DNA of 64,000 nt from Sipunculus nudus (taxonomy: Eukaryota > Annelida > Sipuncula > Golfingiida > Sipunculidae). The translations under genes were made by a program, and so were the position numbers. How positions within the stretch are numbered: position 1 is the first letter of the stretch; each line of letters begins with the position of its first letter. The DNA lies in contig CM049308.1 in NCBI GenBank assembly GCA_026874595.1, positions 19,817,867 to 19,881,866 on the forward strand. The letters are read 5' to 3'. The notes beneath the pieces were generated by a model. The model did no database searches and was not told the origin of the DNA. It saw nothing but the letters and a program-made list of their open reading frames with translations. Below are positions 1-13,500 of this stretch, one piece after another.

Positions 1-1423
1 AAGGGATATTCATTGATTGTGCCTTGCTCGTCTCTGCCACAGATGACCAATAGAGAAAATTCAAGGTCTTTCACAATTTCTTTTATCCTATTTAGAATTG
101 CTGTCGGTCTCCAGGAAGATAATAATTTTTCATTACGATTGCATATTATAAATATATGGCGTCACTGTTAATTATCTATGAATCAACATCCTTGAAACAG
201 ACGCATATCATTTCCTGATACTCTATATGTCAAATTAGCAAGTAACATTGATATCGCCAAGGAGACCTGACCAGCACCTGAAAGCATCATCCAGACGCCT
301 GCTGCTGACAACGAGGACTTGTGTTTTAATAAATGACGATAGAGAAGCCAACTGACAATACAATATGCATACTGCAATAACTATACCTAACAGTTATTTT
401 GTCTTAAATTTGAAGGCTTACGTCTAACGGTTCCCATGCATTTCTCAGTTCATTATGTGTTAACCCAATAATATATATTATAAAATGATCTATCCAAAGT
501 TTTATATCTGTCTTTCCTTTCCTTTATAAAATATATTATCACGATCGATGTTAGACCAGTGTTTTTAATCTACTACACCAGAATAAAATATATGAGGAAC
601 ATGGCTTTAAGATTTGAAAAAGGAGAGGATTGTCCTTAGTTAATATATATTTGTCCAGATAAATGATAGAATTATGAAAGGGAGGCTTTGCTGTAACGTA
701 AAAATCATTAACGTGGACTTCTCATGCCTCATTACTTTTCGACTGACAGTTTGAAATGCATCACCGCCTCGTATGGGATGTACTCTGATGCCATTTGCAG
801 GACCTTCTGATCTGACTGGGGAAGACAGCTGATGGTTATAACACTCATTGGAGTAATTATCTGATACTGACCACATACGAATAATTAGTCTTTTAACTAT
901 GTTAAAAAAGCAAAGCTCTACACCTTATTAGCTATAATCCTACTCTATAAGTATGATTGTATCAGTCAGGGAAGGTTGGATTTTTATATCGATTCTGAAC
1001 ATAATTCTGAATATTAAATGTCAGAGCTACTGATACACCGATCAACATATCAATATATCGCGCCGTCCTAAATGACAGACATTTTCTTCAATTTCGTCAC
1101 TCATTTATGGTTGCTCTTTCATATGATTTAGCAAACAAGGGAAAAAGATAGAAATGCTGGGCAGGGTGTTCATATATTTCAATACAGTAACAAAGAACCA
1201 TCTATCATTTATTTCTGATACGTTTCTCACGAACCAATACTGACCACTGTTGACCTTTGGCCCATATTTGTGGCGTTTTTTGCGCTTTATTATTTATCTC
1301 ATAATATATTTGCAGTTAATTGTACTGCAAGCACAATTCTAGTGGACAAACAATGTCCAAGTGTCATAAGAGTTCATGTTTAATAGGCAATAAACAACAT
1401 TAAATGCGGGAGGCTCTTTAAAA
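1..1423. other. No gene recognised
   Basis: AT-rich sequence without a recognisable exon, RNA gene or repeat boundary. The short open frames here match no family I know and have no splice or codon signals to support them. Confidence 0.5.
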
Positions 1424-1425
1424 TA

Positions 1426-1562
1426 CCAAGGGCCCGCAGGTGCAGCAGTCACCAGGCTTGGTTGACGCCAGGATATAAAATGAGAGAAAGCGATCGTTAC
1501 TGCCCTGTGACGGAGTCCGAAACCGGAATATAAATCTGCAGATGTACATATATGTAGTTCAG
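1426..1562 (+). mobile_element. 5'-truncated tRNA-derived SINE copy
   Basis: This stretch aligns with the 3' half of the longer SINE at 33886-34262. Shared blocks include GGTGCAGYAGTCACCAGGCY, CCAGGATATAAAATG, CTGCCCTGTSAC, GAAACCGGAAT and CTGCAGATGTACATATA, in the same order. The tRNA-like head is absent, as expected for a 5' truncation during target-primed insertion. A 14-base segment (GAGAGAAAGCGATC-like) near the middle is absent from the other copy. The family name is unknown to me. Confidence 0.75.
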
Positions 1563-2171
1563 AAGACAACCATTATGTTTACCTTATTATATTTTTAAAA
1601 AATGGGAATCCATTATTGATCGCTTAATCTACTGTAAAAAAAATTTTTTTATAAGAAAATTTAATCCATACTGCATGTTTTCTGTATTCTCCATCCATCA
1701 ACGGATAGAAGTGCATGTTGGGGATATAGCTTGTCACGTACAATAAATCAACTGATATCACTGAGATTGAGCCTCTGTTAATGTCGACTCTGTTGATATG
1801 ATCAAGAAGGATGATGTTGTCGTTAATTTATCCATAACATACTTTTCGTTTCAATAAAACACATACAGAGACAAAATGATAATGCTAGATGAAATCCACA
1901 GTAGTTTCAATCATATCGTGTTAAGAACAACGTTAATTAAACGTAGATATATCGTGCCAGACTGGCTTTCCACTGACATGTGAAGCTGCGTGACTGCCTT
2001 GATGGAGCAATATAATCTGGTGGCAGTTTCAGGATATTTGATCTGTCTGGAGATGATAGCTGAAGGTAAGCACACGAACAGTAAATGTGTCTGTCAATGA
2101 TACCACATAAACAATAAGTCCTTTAAATATGTCCACGGCAATATTGGTCCTATTTTGATTTTTCCTTTCTA

Positions 2172-2179
2172 AATCACGC

Positions 2180-2246
<67 letters not shown>

Positions 2247-2269
2247 TATATAGGCATATCGGCGTGATT
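2172..2269. repeat. TA microsatellite inside a perfect inverted repeat
   Basis: About 60 bases of (TA)n are enclosed by perfect 14-base inverted arms, AATCACGCCGATAT at 2172-2185 and ATATCGGCGTGATT at 2256-2269. The whole stretch could extrude as a cruciform. It may be a very short foldback element whose loop became a microsatellite. Confidence 0.85.
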
Positions 2270-2898
2270 GTAAACAATGTATATATATTATATTTTTATT
2301 TATTTGACAGGCTGAGAATGAAGCCTGACACGGATGTGGTGGATTCTTAGTATATTTAGGAAAGTTTACCATAGGTGGTCATGACTGTGAAAATGCAAGG
2401 TGAAAGGAATATTGTATATCCAATTACCTTTATCTTTCCCTGCATTTTCGTTCATTTTTTACTTTTTTTTCCCTTTTGTCTTCTGCATTGATGTCTCAGA
2501 GTACCATTTTGTTCTTCTATTATCACCGACATCATTGACATAAAAATCCTGAGTGAGAGAAAATTGGTTTAACGTACATTTGGATATTCCTGAGGTCCTT
2601 AAGGCATTTCTGACCTCATCCTTACTCCACTAAACACGGACTGTGAAGGATATGGGCTTCAAGGTCTTTTCTTGCAAGAATCTGAAATAAAGATGGCTTA
2701 AAGTGTCTGCAAACAAAAACATGGGTCGATGACCCTGTTCTCAGAATGTGACATGCAAGAAACTATTATTATATTTTAATCCAAAACTCGCATTGATTTT
2801 GTCCATAAAAACCATATTTCTGGCCTATATCTCCCGTCCTTTATATAGTTTTGTAAAGAACAAATTGCTTTGATTAATGTTTTCATGGCAAACCTTAT

Positions 2899-4946
2899 TA
2901 GTGCAGCGGTTAACTGCAAAATACAGAAGAATTGTTCAGATTGTGATAAAAGTACTAACTTTGGTGGAGATGAAGTTTAGATAATACATTTTCATTTTTT
3001 TATTAGTTCCACCAAATCTTCTCAGTGTAAGGGGGGCGGATCCTATGTTAAATTTGGGGTACTCTAACATTTATAAGAAAAAAAAAACACGGCAGATCAT
3101 CATAGTTACATTAGATCTTATACATTCATTATAGATAGGGTAAAATTTTGGAATATTTGGTTCTATTTTATTAACATCATCTTGAGAAATGTAAAATTAC
3201 TTTTGTGATCTCATTAATGTAAACATTTGTAATTAAAAGATGACTATTTGCCATTCAACGACATGTAGTTAACTGAAGTTAATTTATTGTTTAATATGAC
3301 ATTAGTCTTCTGTTTTAAAGTAAGGTATAATCACTATTCTAAATTCACATCTCGTCGATGTCTCCTTTGATGAATATAGGAGACGGTAGGGGAGGGCAAT
3401 GAGAAGGGGGGTGGGGGGGGGGGGGTACTACTTACGTAGTATGGGTTCACTGTATTAACATTACATATTTCATTATACAATGTGTATGTTGCTTAGTGCT
3501 TAGCTATCATGTACAGTTTTATTGTTCTTAGTGCAAAATATCTGTTGTTTGTATTAATGAGCTTATGGACATATCCATATGAGCACTGAAATTAACCCCT
3601 GAATTTCGAGGGGCGGATCATATTCAATTATCATGGGCGGATCATATTTAATTATTAGGGTACGTTCTTTTAAAATGTTATCGTAAATGTACAACTAAAC
3701 AGCGTTTTAAAGTTTTATTTCTACAAACTATTCTTGGAAACCGACAAACTCTATATATTTGCGTATATCTTCCCTTTTTAATCATCAAATCATGACATCA
3801 ACATCTCAATCTGGCTAGCGCTTGTTTATGCTTGGTATTAGTCACACACAGTAAATATTTTTCCATTAATTGAAACCATGGATTGAAAAGTACCATATAA
3901 ATTTAATTTAGTATACTTCTACATCACAAGACCAGTTTTGTTCTGCAATATCAATAATTCTTTCCTTTATTTAAGCCAAAAATATTATAATGTCTCCTAC
4001 TTCTTGATTCATCTACACATACCCAAAACCTGCGCTGCCTATTTTGCTTCTTATATGAGTAACTCAAGTTTGTTTTCCATTCATATCTCTAGATTAACAG
4101 CATGTTATATATACGCTTTGGATATCTATTATTACCATAATGTACTAGTTTTGTCCAGTATTTTACACATCTTAATAACTGACCGACATACATTGGATGC
4201 CTTCCAAACTCTCCCAATGATGCTGCGTTTTGAGCTGAAGAGCTAATATTTAGAATGTACTTGCAAAATTTACATTGCACCTTTTCAATTATTTCATATC
4301 TTTCATAGCCCCACAGTTCTGAACCATATAATAATACCGGTGTAACCATACAATCAACCAGACAAAATAGCTGGCTCACTGATAAACAACTATATTTCCT
4401 ATATATTTCCTATTTATCCCAGATTTAACTGAAACATGCCACAATAAATCATGTTGAACACTATCAAAGCAGTTGAAAAATCAATAAGTGTAATAAAACC
4501 TTCTTTTCTTTTTTGTTAAATATTTCTGCACACAACCCATTAAAGAAAATGTATGGTCTACTGTTGAATAACCTTTGCTATAGACAGCTTGTGATTCACA
4601 TAATAATCCAGCTTGATCAACATAATTTTGAATTCTTTTGCCAATATTTTTGTTATTAGTTTACCCACGGCATTAAGTAATGAAATACCTCTATATTTTT
4701 TAGGATCTATTGTGGAAGCCTTTTTGTGAATCGGTACAATAAATGCTTTATAGATTAGACAATATTTATCAATTATTTAATTTATTCATCGGTACCCCCT
4801 AAGTAATTGCAGAATCAGCCCCTGAAATACCATGAATATTTCGTGGAACTATTTCTTAAATGAAAGCCAGTGTACAATACTACAACTGTACCAAATTTGG
4901 TACTTTTATCACAATTTGAACAATTTTTCTATTGGCCGCCGCACTA
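2899..4946. mobile_element. DNA transposon-like insertion with about 65-bp terminal inverted repeats
   Basis: The ends are inverted repeats starting TAGTGC(A/G)GCGG. The inner parts of both arms share ATTGTTCA(G/A)ATTGTGATA followed by AAAGTAC (left at 2930-2953, right at 4898-4925 in reverse). Both flanks carry TAT, a possible 3-bp target duplication. The paralogous copy B runs straight through this site near 10718, so the insertion is supported by an empty site. The interior has a poly-G run near 3410-3425 and a LINE fragment. No transposase is seen, so the element is non-autonomous or gutted. The superfamily is not determined. Confidence 0.7.
4089..4775 (-). pseudogene. Decayed non-LTR retrotransposon reverse transcriptase fragment
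   Basis: Reading the minus strand from about 4745, shifting frames give an RT core: IVPIHKK, then KYRGISLLNAVGKL, a QAVYSKGYSTVDHTFSL-like stretch and FDSVQHDLLW. The open stretch 4379-4089 continues with VTPVLLYGSELWGYE and GEFGRHP. This order (fingers, palm, then the LLYGSE-W motif after the catalytic region) is typical of I/Ingi/Nimb-like APE-type elements. Several frameshifts, a stop before the FDSV block and the missing FADD box show it is dead. It lies within the 2899-4946 transposon. Confidence 0.75.
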
Positions 4947-6885
4947 TATGAAGCAGTCAGTAGTCTTTCTCCACCATATTTTCTAAAACAGAGTGCTTGC
5001 TTTCTTGGGAAATGTTGATACCAATCCTTTCTTATTACTAATTTTTAGGTAAAACAAAGTTTTGTGTGTTTTTTCCCCAAATGTGAAATGTTTTTAATTA
5101 AGACTATTCTGTGTTCATTGATGGCTTCCTTAATACCTATTACATCAAACTCAAAACAACGTCATCCTGGCGTAGGCGTGATGAATGAACACTTAAAAGA
5201 GAAGAGTCTTAAAAGAGAAGAATTAGAAAGACGCTACTCAATGGCTACTTCGCTGCTCAGATTTATGGAGGCAAATGGCTTTTACTATTATTTCATTTAC
5301 CATTGTTTTATTATTGGCATAAAAGAAACATTCGATTTTACTTATAACACCTATTCAACCATCATTATTATAGCTGGGATGAAAATGCATCTGCCAATAA
5401 GCGTTTTTGCCTTAATGGATTTACATGAGACATTAATGATCACATATGTAAAATATTTAGACCTGAACTTCACCAGACTACCAATAACTATCCCCGATGT
5501 TTGAGTGTTTCAGAAAAAGTTTACCCTTATGTCTTTTAAATTGGCGGTTAACGATTATAACTTCCAAGCCTTGAATCCATTCGAAAAAAGGTCTCACTGT
5601 TAAACCGTACAGCACATATAATGTGACATGGCTATGGTAATACACGGTAATACCTATAATCTTACTCTGTTGCAAGTCTTTACTTTCATGTCACATTTCC
5701 TTTGATCTATCATACAGAAACATGCCATGTCATTCGTGTTTAAGGTTATTTATATATCATTATACATGCATTTTATTTTTCAAAACTGATATGAGTCTAA
5801 ATATCCAGCTTTTTAATTAACATCATGACGACCCGGTATTTTTTTATAAAATATTTTAAGGATTCATTCACCGCATTAATATTCTATTTGTATGAAGTCT
5901 CTTTGCACGAATAATGACTGAAACTAGTAATATCAAAAGAAGGAGTATGAAGAGTTTTATTTTAATCTTCTCTTAAATGAATTCTAAATTATTTATTTGA
6001 TGAAATGGCTTGTATCAATATCATAAAACATTATATACGATGGTGTGATAATTCTATTTTACTAGACAACTATAAGGATATTACCTCCGTTTAGGTCTAA
6101 GTATCCAAGTATAAAATTATCATCTTTATCTTCTCGTGACGATAAATGATTATTTAACTCCAAGTATCGAAGGTATTTACGACTAGCGTGTCATAATATC
6201 CCTTTCAGGTTCAGACAGGACATTGTGGGTATGGTAAATTTATTATTTACACACCTCGAATTATTTATTTGAAAACCTTTATTAGTTACCTTAACTCAGT
6301 AAGCTGGCATTCGTGTATATGGCAATTTAAACGGCAACATGGCAATTGGCAAAACGTTGCTGTATAAATGTTTTTTTTCGTGATGTAACTCATTGCCAAA
6401 GCAGCTTTCCTCCTAAATGAGAAATACAGAACACATAAAAACTTTGTCCACATTTTAAATCGGATAACCGATTGGTGTATTTGGTAATGACAAAATAAAT
6501 CCAAATAGTATTGATCATATCAACATTCAAAAATCAGGTACAATAAGTTATTACAATAAAAAACAAGGCTCAGCTGCATGGATAAAGGTTCGTTCAATGA
6601 TGTAACTAATCTCACGTTGCCATTTTCAAAACATTTTTGAAAGTCAGAAACGGACATAGGTGTTAACATTAAAAGTAACAATACTAGTTAATTATAATGG
6701 TAATCCATCATCATAATATCATTTCTTAAAGACAAATTATGTGGCAGGTGCATCCTATTAATTAGTTCACATAAAAAATAATAAACTCTGGAAATCTATT
6801 TCATTGCTGATAATCTGCAGGAACTTCAGTAAATAATGGGTGAAGATTAATCACAGATCAACAATGTTTCACTGTTTAATTAATT

Positions 6886-7571
6886 GTATCCCCAGACAAA
6901 GTCTGGGGATACTATGTTTTCATACCGGTCCCGCCGCATATAAATCTTGTTGGCGCGATAACTCAAAAAAATATTTCACGGATCTTTACCAAACTTAGTA
7001 TATATATAGATATGGGTCAGAGGACGACGCCTATTTAAAATGAGGTCATGACCTTGACTAGGAGAGTGTCCTTGACCTTGAATAAGTCCAATTTTGGGGA
7101 AAATCACACAAATTCTTAAATATCTCAAGAAATCTTGCATGGATTGATCCCAAAATCAAGTTGATGGAAGTTCATGGATAGGGTTTTCATGTTCCAGAAA
7201 CTGGTGGCGCCACCTATAATTCTTTACTTGTTTTCATGCCGTTTAATGCCCCAAAATTGCTTCTTGACATTACTGTGAGCATTATAAGTCAAAAACTAAT
7301 AGAAAGATTTCTTTTATATTATGCATATACATAGATATGGATAATGGGATGATGTTTATTTAATATTATTATGCATATACATAGACATGGGTTAGGGGAT
7401 GATGTATATTAAAATTGGGGTCATGACCTTTTCCATGAGAGTGACCTTTTCTATGAGTGTGGTCTGATATTAATTTTTGCTGAAGATGGGGGGGGGGGCC
7501 TATTCTTAAGGGGGGGGGGGGGTTAATTGTCTGGGGATACTATGGCACCTGCGGTGCCAAGAAATATCTAG
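6886..7571 (+). mobile_element. Non-autonomous Helentron-like (HINE) element
   Basis: The left end is GTATCCCCAGACAA, itself followed at once by its complement GTCTGGGGATAC. The same 14-mer recurs inverted at 7527-7540, but not at the very end. It is followed by a subterminal hairpin GGCACC-TGC-GGTGCC (7544-7558) and a CTAG end at 7568-7571 before a T. Asymmetric terminal inverted repeats plus a 3' hairpin and a CTRR-like end are the known layout of Helentrons and their HINE derivatives. Copy B lacks the element near 12730, giving an empty site. The interior has an imperfect direct repeat of about 50 bp (7318 and 7369) and poly-G runs. No Rep/helicase is encoded. Confidence 0.75.
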
Positions 7572-10500
7572 TGTTAAAATGTAGATTAATTTGATAACAG
7601 AGGGTTTTTATGTCAAACGGTTTTACCTCAGGGGCTTGCCGTATTCACTGAGAGGTGTATTGGCTATTTTTCGGATACAAGTTAAATGCTCTCCTGATCT
7701 ACTAATGCTACCGCGAGACTATATTTTACCTTCGTGGCTTATTTATGCAAGAGTGAGAATGAATATTATCGTTAACTTATGGCTGATAATTAATGGCTGG
7801 CACATGATACACAGACTTATTGAAAATAGTTTGGATTTGCAAAACATGCCTTATATATAATGACATTTTATTAGAACTCACTGGTTGCACATTCCTTTAA
7901 AAAGGTTGGAAAATGTTTTAAACCCGGGTGCTGATAAAACCTATATTGACCTCTGAATATTATCTTGGGATTTGTCTTGTCCAACACAAATTTTCCTCAG
8001 ATGTACGACAGAATCGGTTTTCGGCATTTTTTTCATGTAATGTATTTTCGAAAATATCGTTAGCATAGTACTGAGTGGAAAGTCATTTGTCGTGGTTATC
8101 GGTTTTGATCATTGCATCCCGCATAATGGTGCACGTAGAGCTCAGCTGTTGGGGAGCTCTGAGGATCCCCCGTGGAAGAATAAAGAAAATCTGGAAAGAA
8201 TAATGAATATCGAGCCAATATGACGCCAAGTACCGATTTGTTCCCATGTGGATAAACGTCGCTCGACAAAGATCTCCAAGTTTTATTCACCGGAAAAAAC
8301 GTGCATCATGAGTGCATATTTAAATTGACTTGCATTGAAAGGAATTTTATTGTTATAATAGAGTACATTATATAGAACATTACGGTGCAAGTAAACCTAT
8401 TTTCTATGTCCATGATGACTAGAGGCTTGACCTTTAGGAAGTACATGCCCCGTTATAGGCCAACTAAAATATTATTTAGAGCAAACAGCAAACAGATATG
8501 TGCAAGCATATCGTATGTAATACAACTTTCATTATTGAGATTTGTTTAAGACACATTAAATACTGTTAAGCTTTTTACTTGAAAACGTGCATAGAATTAG
8601 TAATAATGAATATGGAATTCTATGCATTGTATAAGTATAAGACATCTTAAACGGATAGGTCTATTCATAGCCCTGCATTTATAGATTGGTACAAATAGTA
8701 CAGTTTCCTAATGTATAAAGAACTCCTGGTATTATCACTAGATACAAATATGAAATTATTCTGTCTAGCGTTGAAGGAAAAAAAAAAAACAGGAAAGACG
8801 CATATGACTCTTTAAGAATAAAGCTAAACCAGCATTTTTAGAAACTAAGCATAAATAGTTGAATACCAACACAGAACTTCGCTTCCAATTCGTTGTATCC
8901 ATATCATTAAATAGGGTTCTGATTGAAAAAAAAAATACCAAAGTAACTTTCCAGGTCCTTATATCTTTATAATGTATTCATCCCAGTTCGATAATGTTTG
9001 TTACCAAGTTCATTAATTGTCACAATACTGTATAATGTTATCTGATTGACAGGAATCCGAATGCCTGTGCCTGTTTTTGCAAAACGTCATTTTCAATCAT
9101 TCATTGTTTGCCGTGTCTTTTCCATCTGCGTCAGCTTTTCTGAATACAATGAAAACCGATTAAACATGAGGTTTCGTGATCAATTAATATAACGATCGAG
9201 ACACTCGATATGTTGTTTTAAAACATGTCGTAAAATGATATCGGCGAGAGGTAATGAAAACATATAAAAGATAGAATAACATTTATTATATTAATACCAA
9301 TGTATGGTAACAGAGACGAAGACACATACACGTTTCTATATTTTCGAGAAAAAAAATAGACGATCGACAATAGGCCCATCTTGCGCAGTTGCATTATATA
9401 CAGAACTACCTCAACATTTAATAAGAAAACATCAGATTTACAACTGCAAATTCAATTCTTAAAATCCATTGAATATTATTATTTTTTCAGAACTGTTTTT
9501 GATATATTGTCAAGACATGAGCTGTTTTTATTAACTAGGCTATTATCTTTCATGTCATAATATTATTTAATACTTTAGCAGTTCAAGTGCAAATACACGT
9601 GTAATATGTGGGTTTGCATAATCGCTTTAGCATTTTTTTTTAATCGGCAACTTCTAGAAGGCCTAAGTGGCAACGTAATGACCATTTTTTGATAGTAATT
9701 GTTGCTAAGTGCACACTTAATATAGACGCATACCACAATGACATGTGACTTGCCTAAACCGGCGGAGAGCGTTTTCACACATACCTATTGATATCCTAGA
9801 ATGACGTCAAAAGAAAGTTATAGTTTCCAAAAAAGCCCTCTGAGGCAATATTAACACACTACCTGCGTCACCTGTTACAAAATAAAGATATCCAGAAGTG
9901 ACCCGCCTGCTAAGAGATTTGTTTCTTTTTACTCCATACATGATGGTCCATGGTTTTGTTGATGGTATGAGAATGATATGCAACTTATAAAACACAACTC
10001 TAATTAACAACTATGAATAATTTTAGAGTCCTAATCTGTGGTTCAGACATATGAGCGAATCCTGAAGTTTTATTCAGATGTTATTGTTTTCTTTCGAGAC
10101 ATTACCAGGGATCTACACGTGTTCCGAAACCTGCTATTCAATATTTATAATTATTATAAAGTGCGAAAAACTTATATATAAATATATATCGTTTCTGATT
10201 CTTATCATTATCAACACTCTTGTAACATTAATGCCTGTATTCTGTGGTTGCCTTTCTGCCCGCAGCAGTTTCAAATTTGCAATATTCGCGATAAAGAAGT
10301 TCTCGCAAAAATGAAACTTTCGTGAATAAAGGCACTATCGTCGAAGCCAGGTTGAAAAGCAAAAAAAAAATATTTTAAATGATCTTGTTTGTTACCGTTT
10401 AACTTATAAATACACAGTACTTTTAAATTATCGGGGAAAAAATGAAAATTTCTTATTCTTGTTTGATATTCACTTGGGTAAAATTAAACGATTCCGCGCA

Positions 10501-10599
10501 ATTAATTCATAAATTAATTAATAAAACAATAAAAGTATGTTCATAATGTATGTCAAATAAAATCTCTGTGATCATGCAATGTTTTAATATGAAAATCAA

Positions 10600-13500
10600 T
10601 CCAAAAAATCTAAAAATTGTCGTTGGCATATTTGTAAAATCTCATCTGGCTTATATCCCCTGTTCTTAGGATAGTTTTGGATAGAACAATTTGCTATGAT
10701 TAATGTTTTCATAGCAAGCCTGAAGAAACAGTCAATAGTTTTTTCCACCATATTTCTAAAAGAAAGTGCTTGCTGTCTTGGAACATGTTGATATCAATCC
10801 TTTTTATTATCCTTTCTATTCTAAATTTATTTTTTTTTTAATTATGGTCATGCTATAATAATTGATGGCTTCCCTGCTACTTTTAACATCAAATGCTTAT
10901 TACGTCACCCTTGACGTAAGCGTGATGAATAAACACTTCTGCCTTACAAAAGAAGAATTAAAGAGACGCTATATCATCAGCATCTTCGCTGATTTCAACT
11001 ATAGCGGCAAAGCATGATCCTTGCAAAATGTCATTTACGTGTTATTATTGCCATAAAAGAATTCTTTGATGACAGAGTATTATACATGCTACACACAATT
11101 AGACCAGCTGGTATTAGTATAACTTATCATGGGATGAAATTGCATCTGCCAATAAACAAATTGCGTTATTAGCCTGAATGGTATTATATGAGACACCAAT
11201 GATCGCCAATATGTCAAATTTTAGGCATGTTCTTCTTTCTCGGACTACCAATTACCCTTCTCAATGTTTGAGTGTCTCAGTAAATTTCAGCTTTATGTCT
11301 TATAATTGGCGTTTTACGATAATATCTTCCAGGCCTTGGACCCATTCCAGCAAAAGTCTCCCTATAACACGGTAATGCGCATATAATGTGACATGGCAAT
11401 AGTAATATATGGTAATACCTATAATCTTACTCTGTTAGAAGTTTTTACTTTGATGTCACATTTTCTCTGATGAATCCGGCAGATGCATCCAATGTCATTC
11501 GTATTTATGGTTATTTATATAACATTATACATGCATTAAAATTCTTAAAACTTGTATGATTCTATGAGTACTATTGTTTAATATTACCACCAGCTTATAC
11601 ATTAACATTCTCGATGACCCGGTATTATTTATAAAACATTTTAAGGATTCGTTTATCACATTTTTATTCTATTTGCATGAATAATTGCTGAACTAGTAAA
11701 ATAAAAAGAAGGAGGGTGAAGAGTTCTCTTTTAATCATCTATAAAAGGAATCCCTGATGGAATTTATTTGATGAAATGGCATGAATTAATATTATAAGAT
11801 ATTATAAAAAAAGGTGAGATTATTCTATTATTTTTAGGAACAAAGAGTCGTTAATGTTATTATTCCTATTTTACCTGACTTCTAATAGGATATTGATTTC
11901 GTTTAATTCTAACTATTATTTTTATTTAAATATATCCAAGTATTAAATCATCATCTTTATCTTCTCATGGCGCTTAATGATAGTTTACTCCAAGTATCGA
12001 ATGTATTTATGACTAACGTGTCATAATAACACTTTCAGGTTCAGACAGGATATTGTTGCTATGGTAAATTTATTATTCATATGCCTCGAAATGTATACCT
12101 TTATTATTTCAATAATTTTTTTTATTAACTCAGAAAGCTGGCGTTCGTAATTAAAGCAATTTAAACAGGAACATGACCATTGGCAAAACGTCGCTGTATA
12201 AGTGTTTTCTCGTGTTACCTCATAACTGTCCAATTAGCTTTCCTCGATTTCAATTAATAATGAGAAATGAAGAACATTTGGAAACTTTGCCAACATCCTT
12301 AATCGAAATCTTATTGTTGTATTTTGTAATCACAGAATAAATCCATAAATTATTACCCTTATCAACATTAAAAAAACGGGTACAATCACAAGTTTTATCT
12401 ATACACGAATATGTTGCAGCTGCATACGTTCATTCAATTGTGTAATTAATCCAACAGTGCCATTTTCAAAACTGCGGAAGTAGTATTTTGAAAGCAAGAA
12501 AATGGTATAGTTATCAGAATTGGAGTTAACACTACAAATTAAATATAATGCTAATCCTTCATCAAAATATCATTTCTTAAATAAAAACTACTTGTGGCAG
12601 GTGCATTTTATTAATTAGTTTATATTAAAATTTATTAACTCTGGAAACTAATTAAATTAATGATGATCTGCAGAACCTACACTAGATAATGGGTGAAGAT
12701 TAACCACAGATTTACAATGTATCAGTGTATATTTTATGTGAAGTTTGGATTAATTTAAGGACAGACATTTTATGTTGTGACAGGTATTTTTGTAGAATGG
12801 TTCAAATGGTCTCAGTCACCAAACCTCGGGCAAAGTTTATTACCACAAGGGCCTGCCGTAAAAGTGCTTCCCCTAGTAGAGAGCTTGCTATTTTTCGGAT
12901 GCCATTAAAAACTTAAATATTAGATAAGCCTCATAGAGCTAAAGTGGCTTTTTCGAGATGCAGGCTAACCATTTGGCTGCAAGACAGAAAACTGGGACTG
13001 TAAAAATAAGAACAGTAGTATTTGATAAACTACGGAGATAAAGCTGCTTACGAAAACTTATACGAAGCCTCTGGCCTAAGTGTTAACCCCAATAAGCATG
13101 TGCCCTGGTGCCAGAAATGTGCTCCTCTTATCTCTGAGCTTAGGGCGAGACCATGCTTTACCTTCGTGCCCTATATATGCAAGAGTGGGAATGAATATAA
13201 ACGTACACTGATGGATGATAATTTAAGGCTGGTTAAGCTAGTTCATGATAGCAACTTTGAGTCTGCAACATATGCCTGATATACGAGTTATTGATATCTA
13301 TTTTTATTACCACTGATTGGAAGTTATCTTATAACCGACTGCTTGTCCTCGCATGTTCTTGAAAGTGAATAATATAAATTGAGTTTGTTGTATATTATGC
13401 CTATATTGGTCTCCGAAAAATATCTTGAGATTTAAAATTGTCTTGAGTTTCCCAAACGATTTTTCCAGGTCGAACGACAGAATCGGCTTCGGGTATTTAA

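Larger units (their letters stand above)
2780..10530 (+). repeat. Tandem segmental duplication, copy A
   Basis: Sequence blocks here recur in the same order and orientation at 10600-15490. Examples: GATTAATGTTTTCAT followed by GCAAxCC (2875 and 10700); TTGATGGCTTCC (5118 and 10862); CATATAATGTGACATGGC (5615 and 11376); CGTGTCATAATA (6188 and 12019); ACCTTCGTGSCYTAT (7729 and 13161); CACAATACTGTATAATG or -AG (9020 and 14231); CGAAACCTGCTATTCAATA (10124 and 15148). Copy A is longer because of two insertions absent from copy B (2899-4946 and 6886-7571). Without these the two units are both close to 5 kb. No coding exon is recognised. The ends are approximate. Confidence 0.8.

Noticed and set aside
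5064-5504. A 146-residue frame in duplication copy A
   Set aside because: The matching region of copy B (10840-11280) does not keep the frame, the composition is AT-driven, and no family is recognised.
13022-13279. An 85-residue frame in duplication copy B
   Set aside because: Copy A has a deletion and stops in the same place; no recognisable domain.
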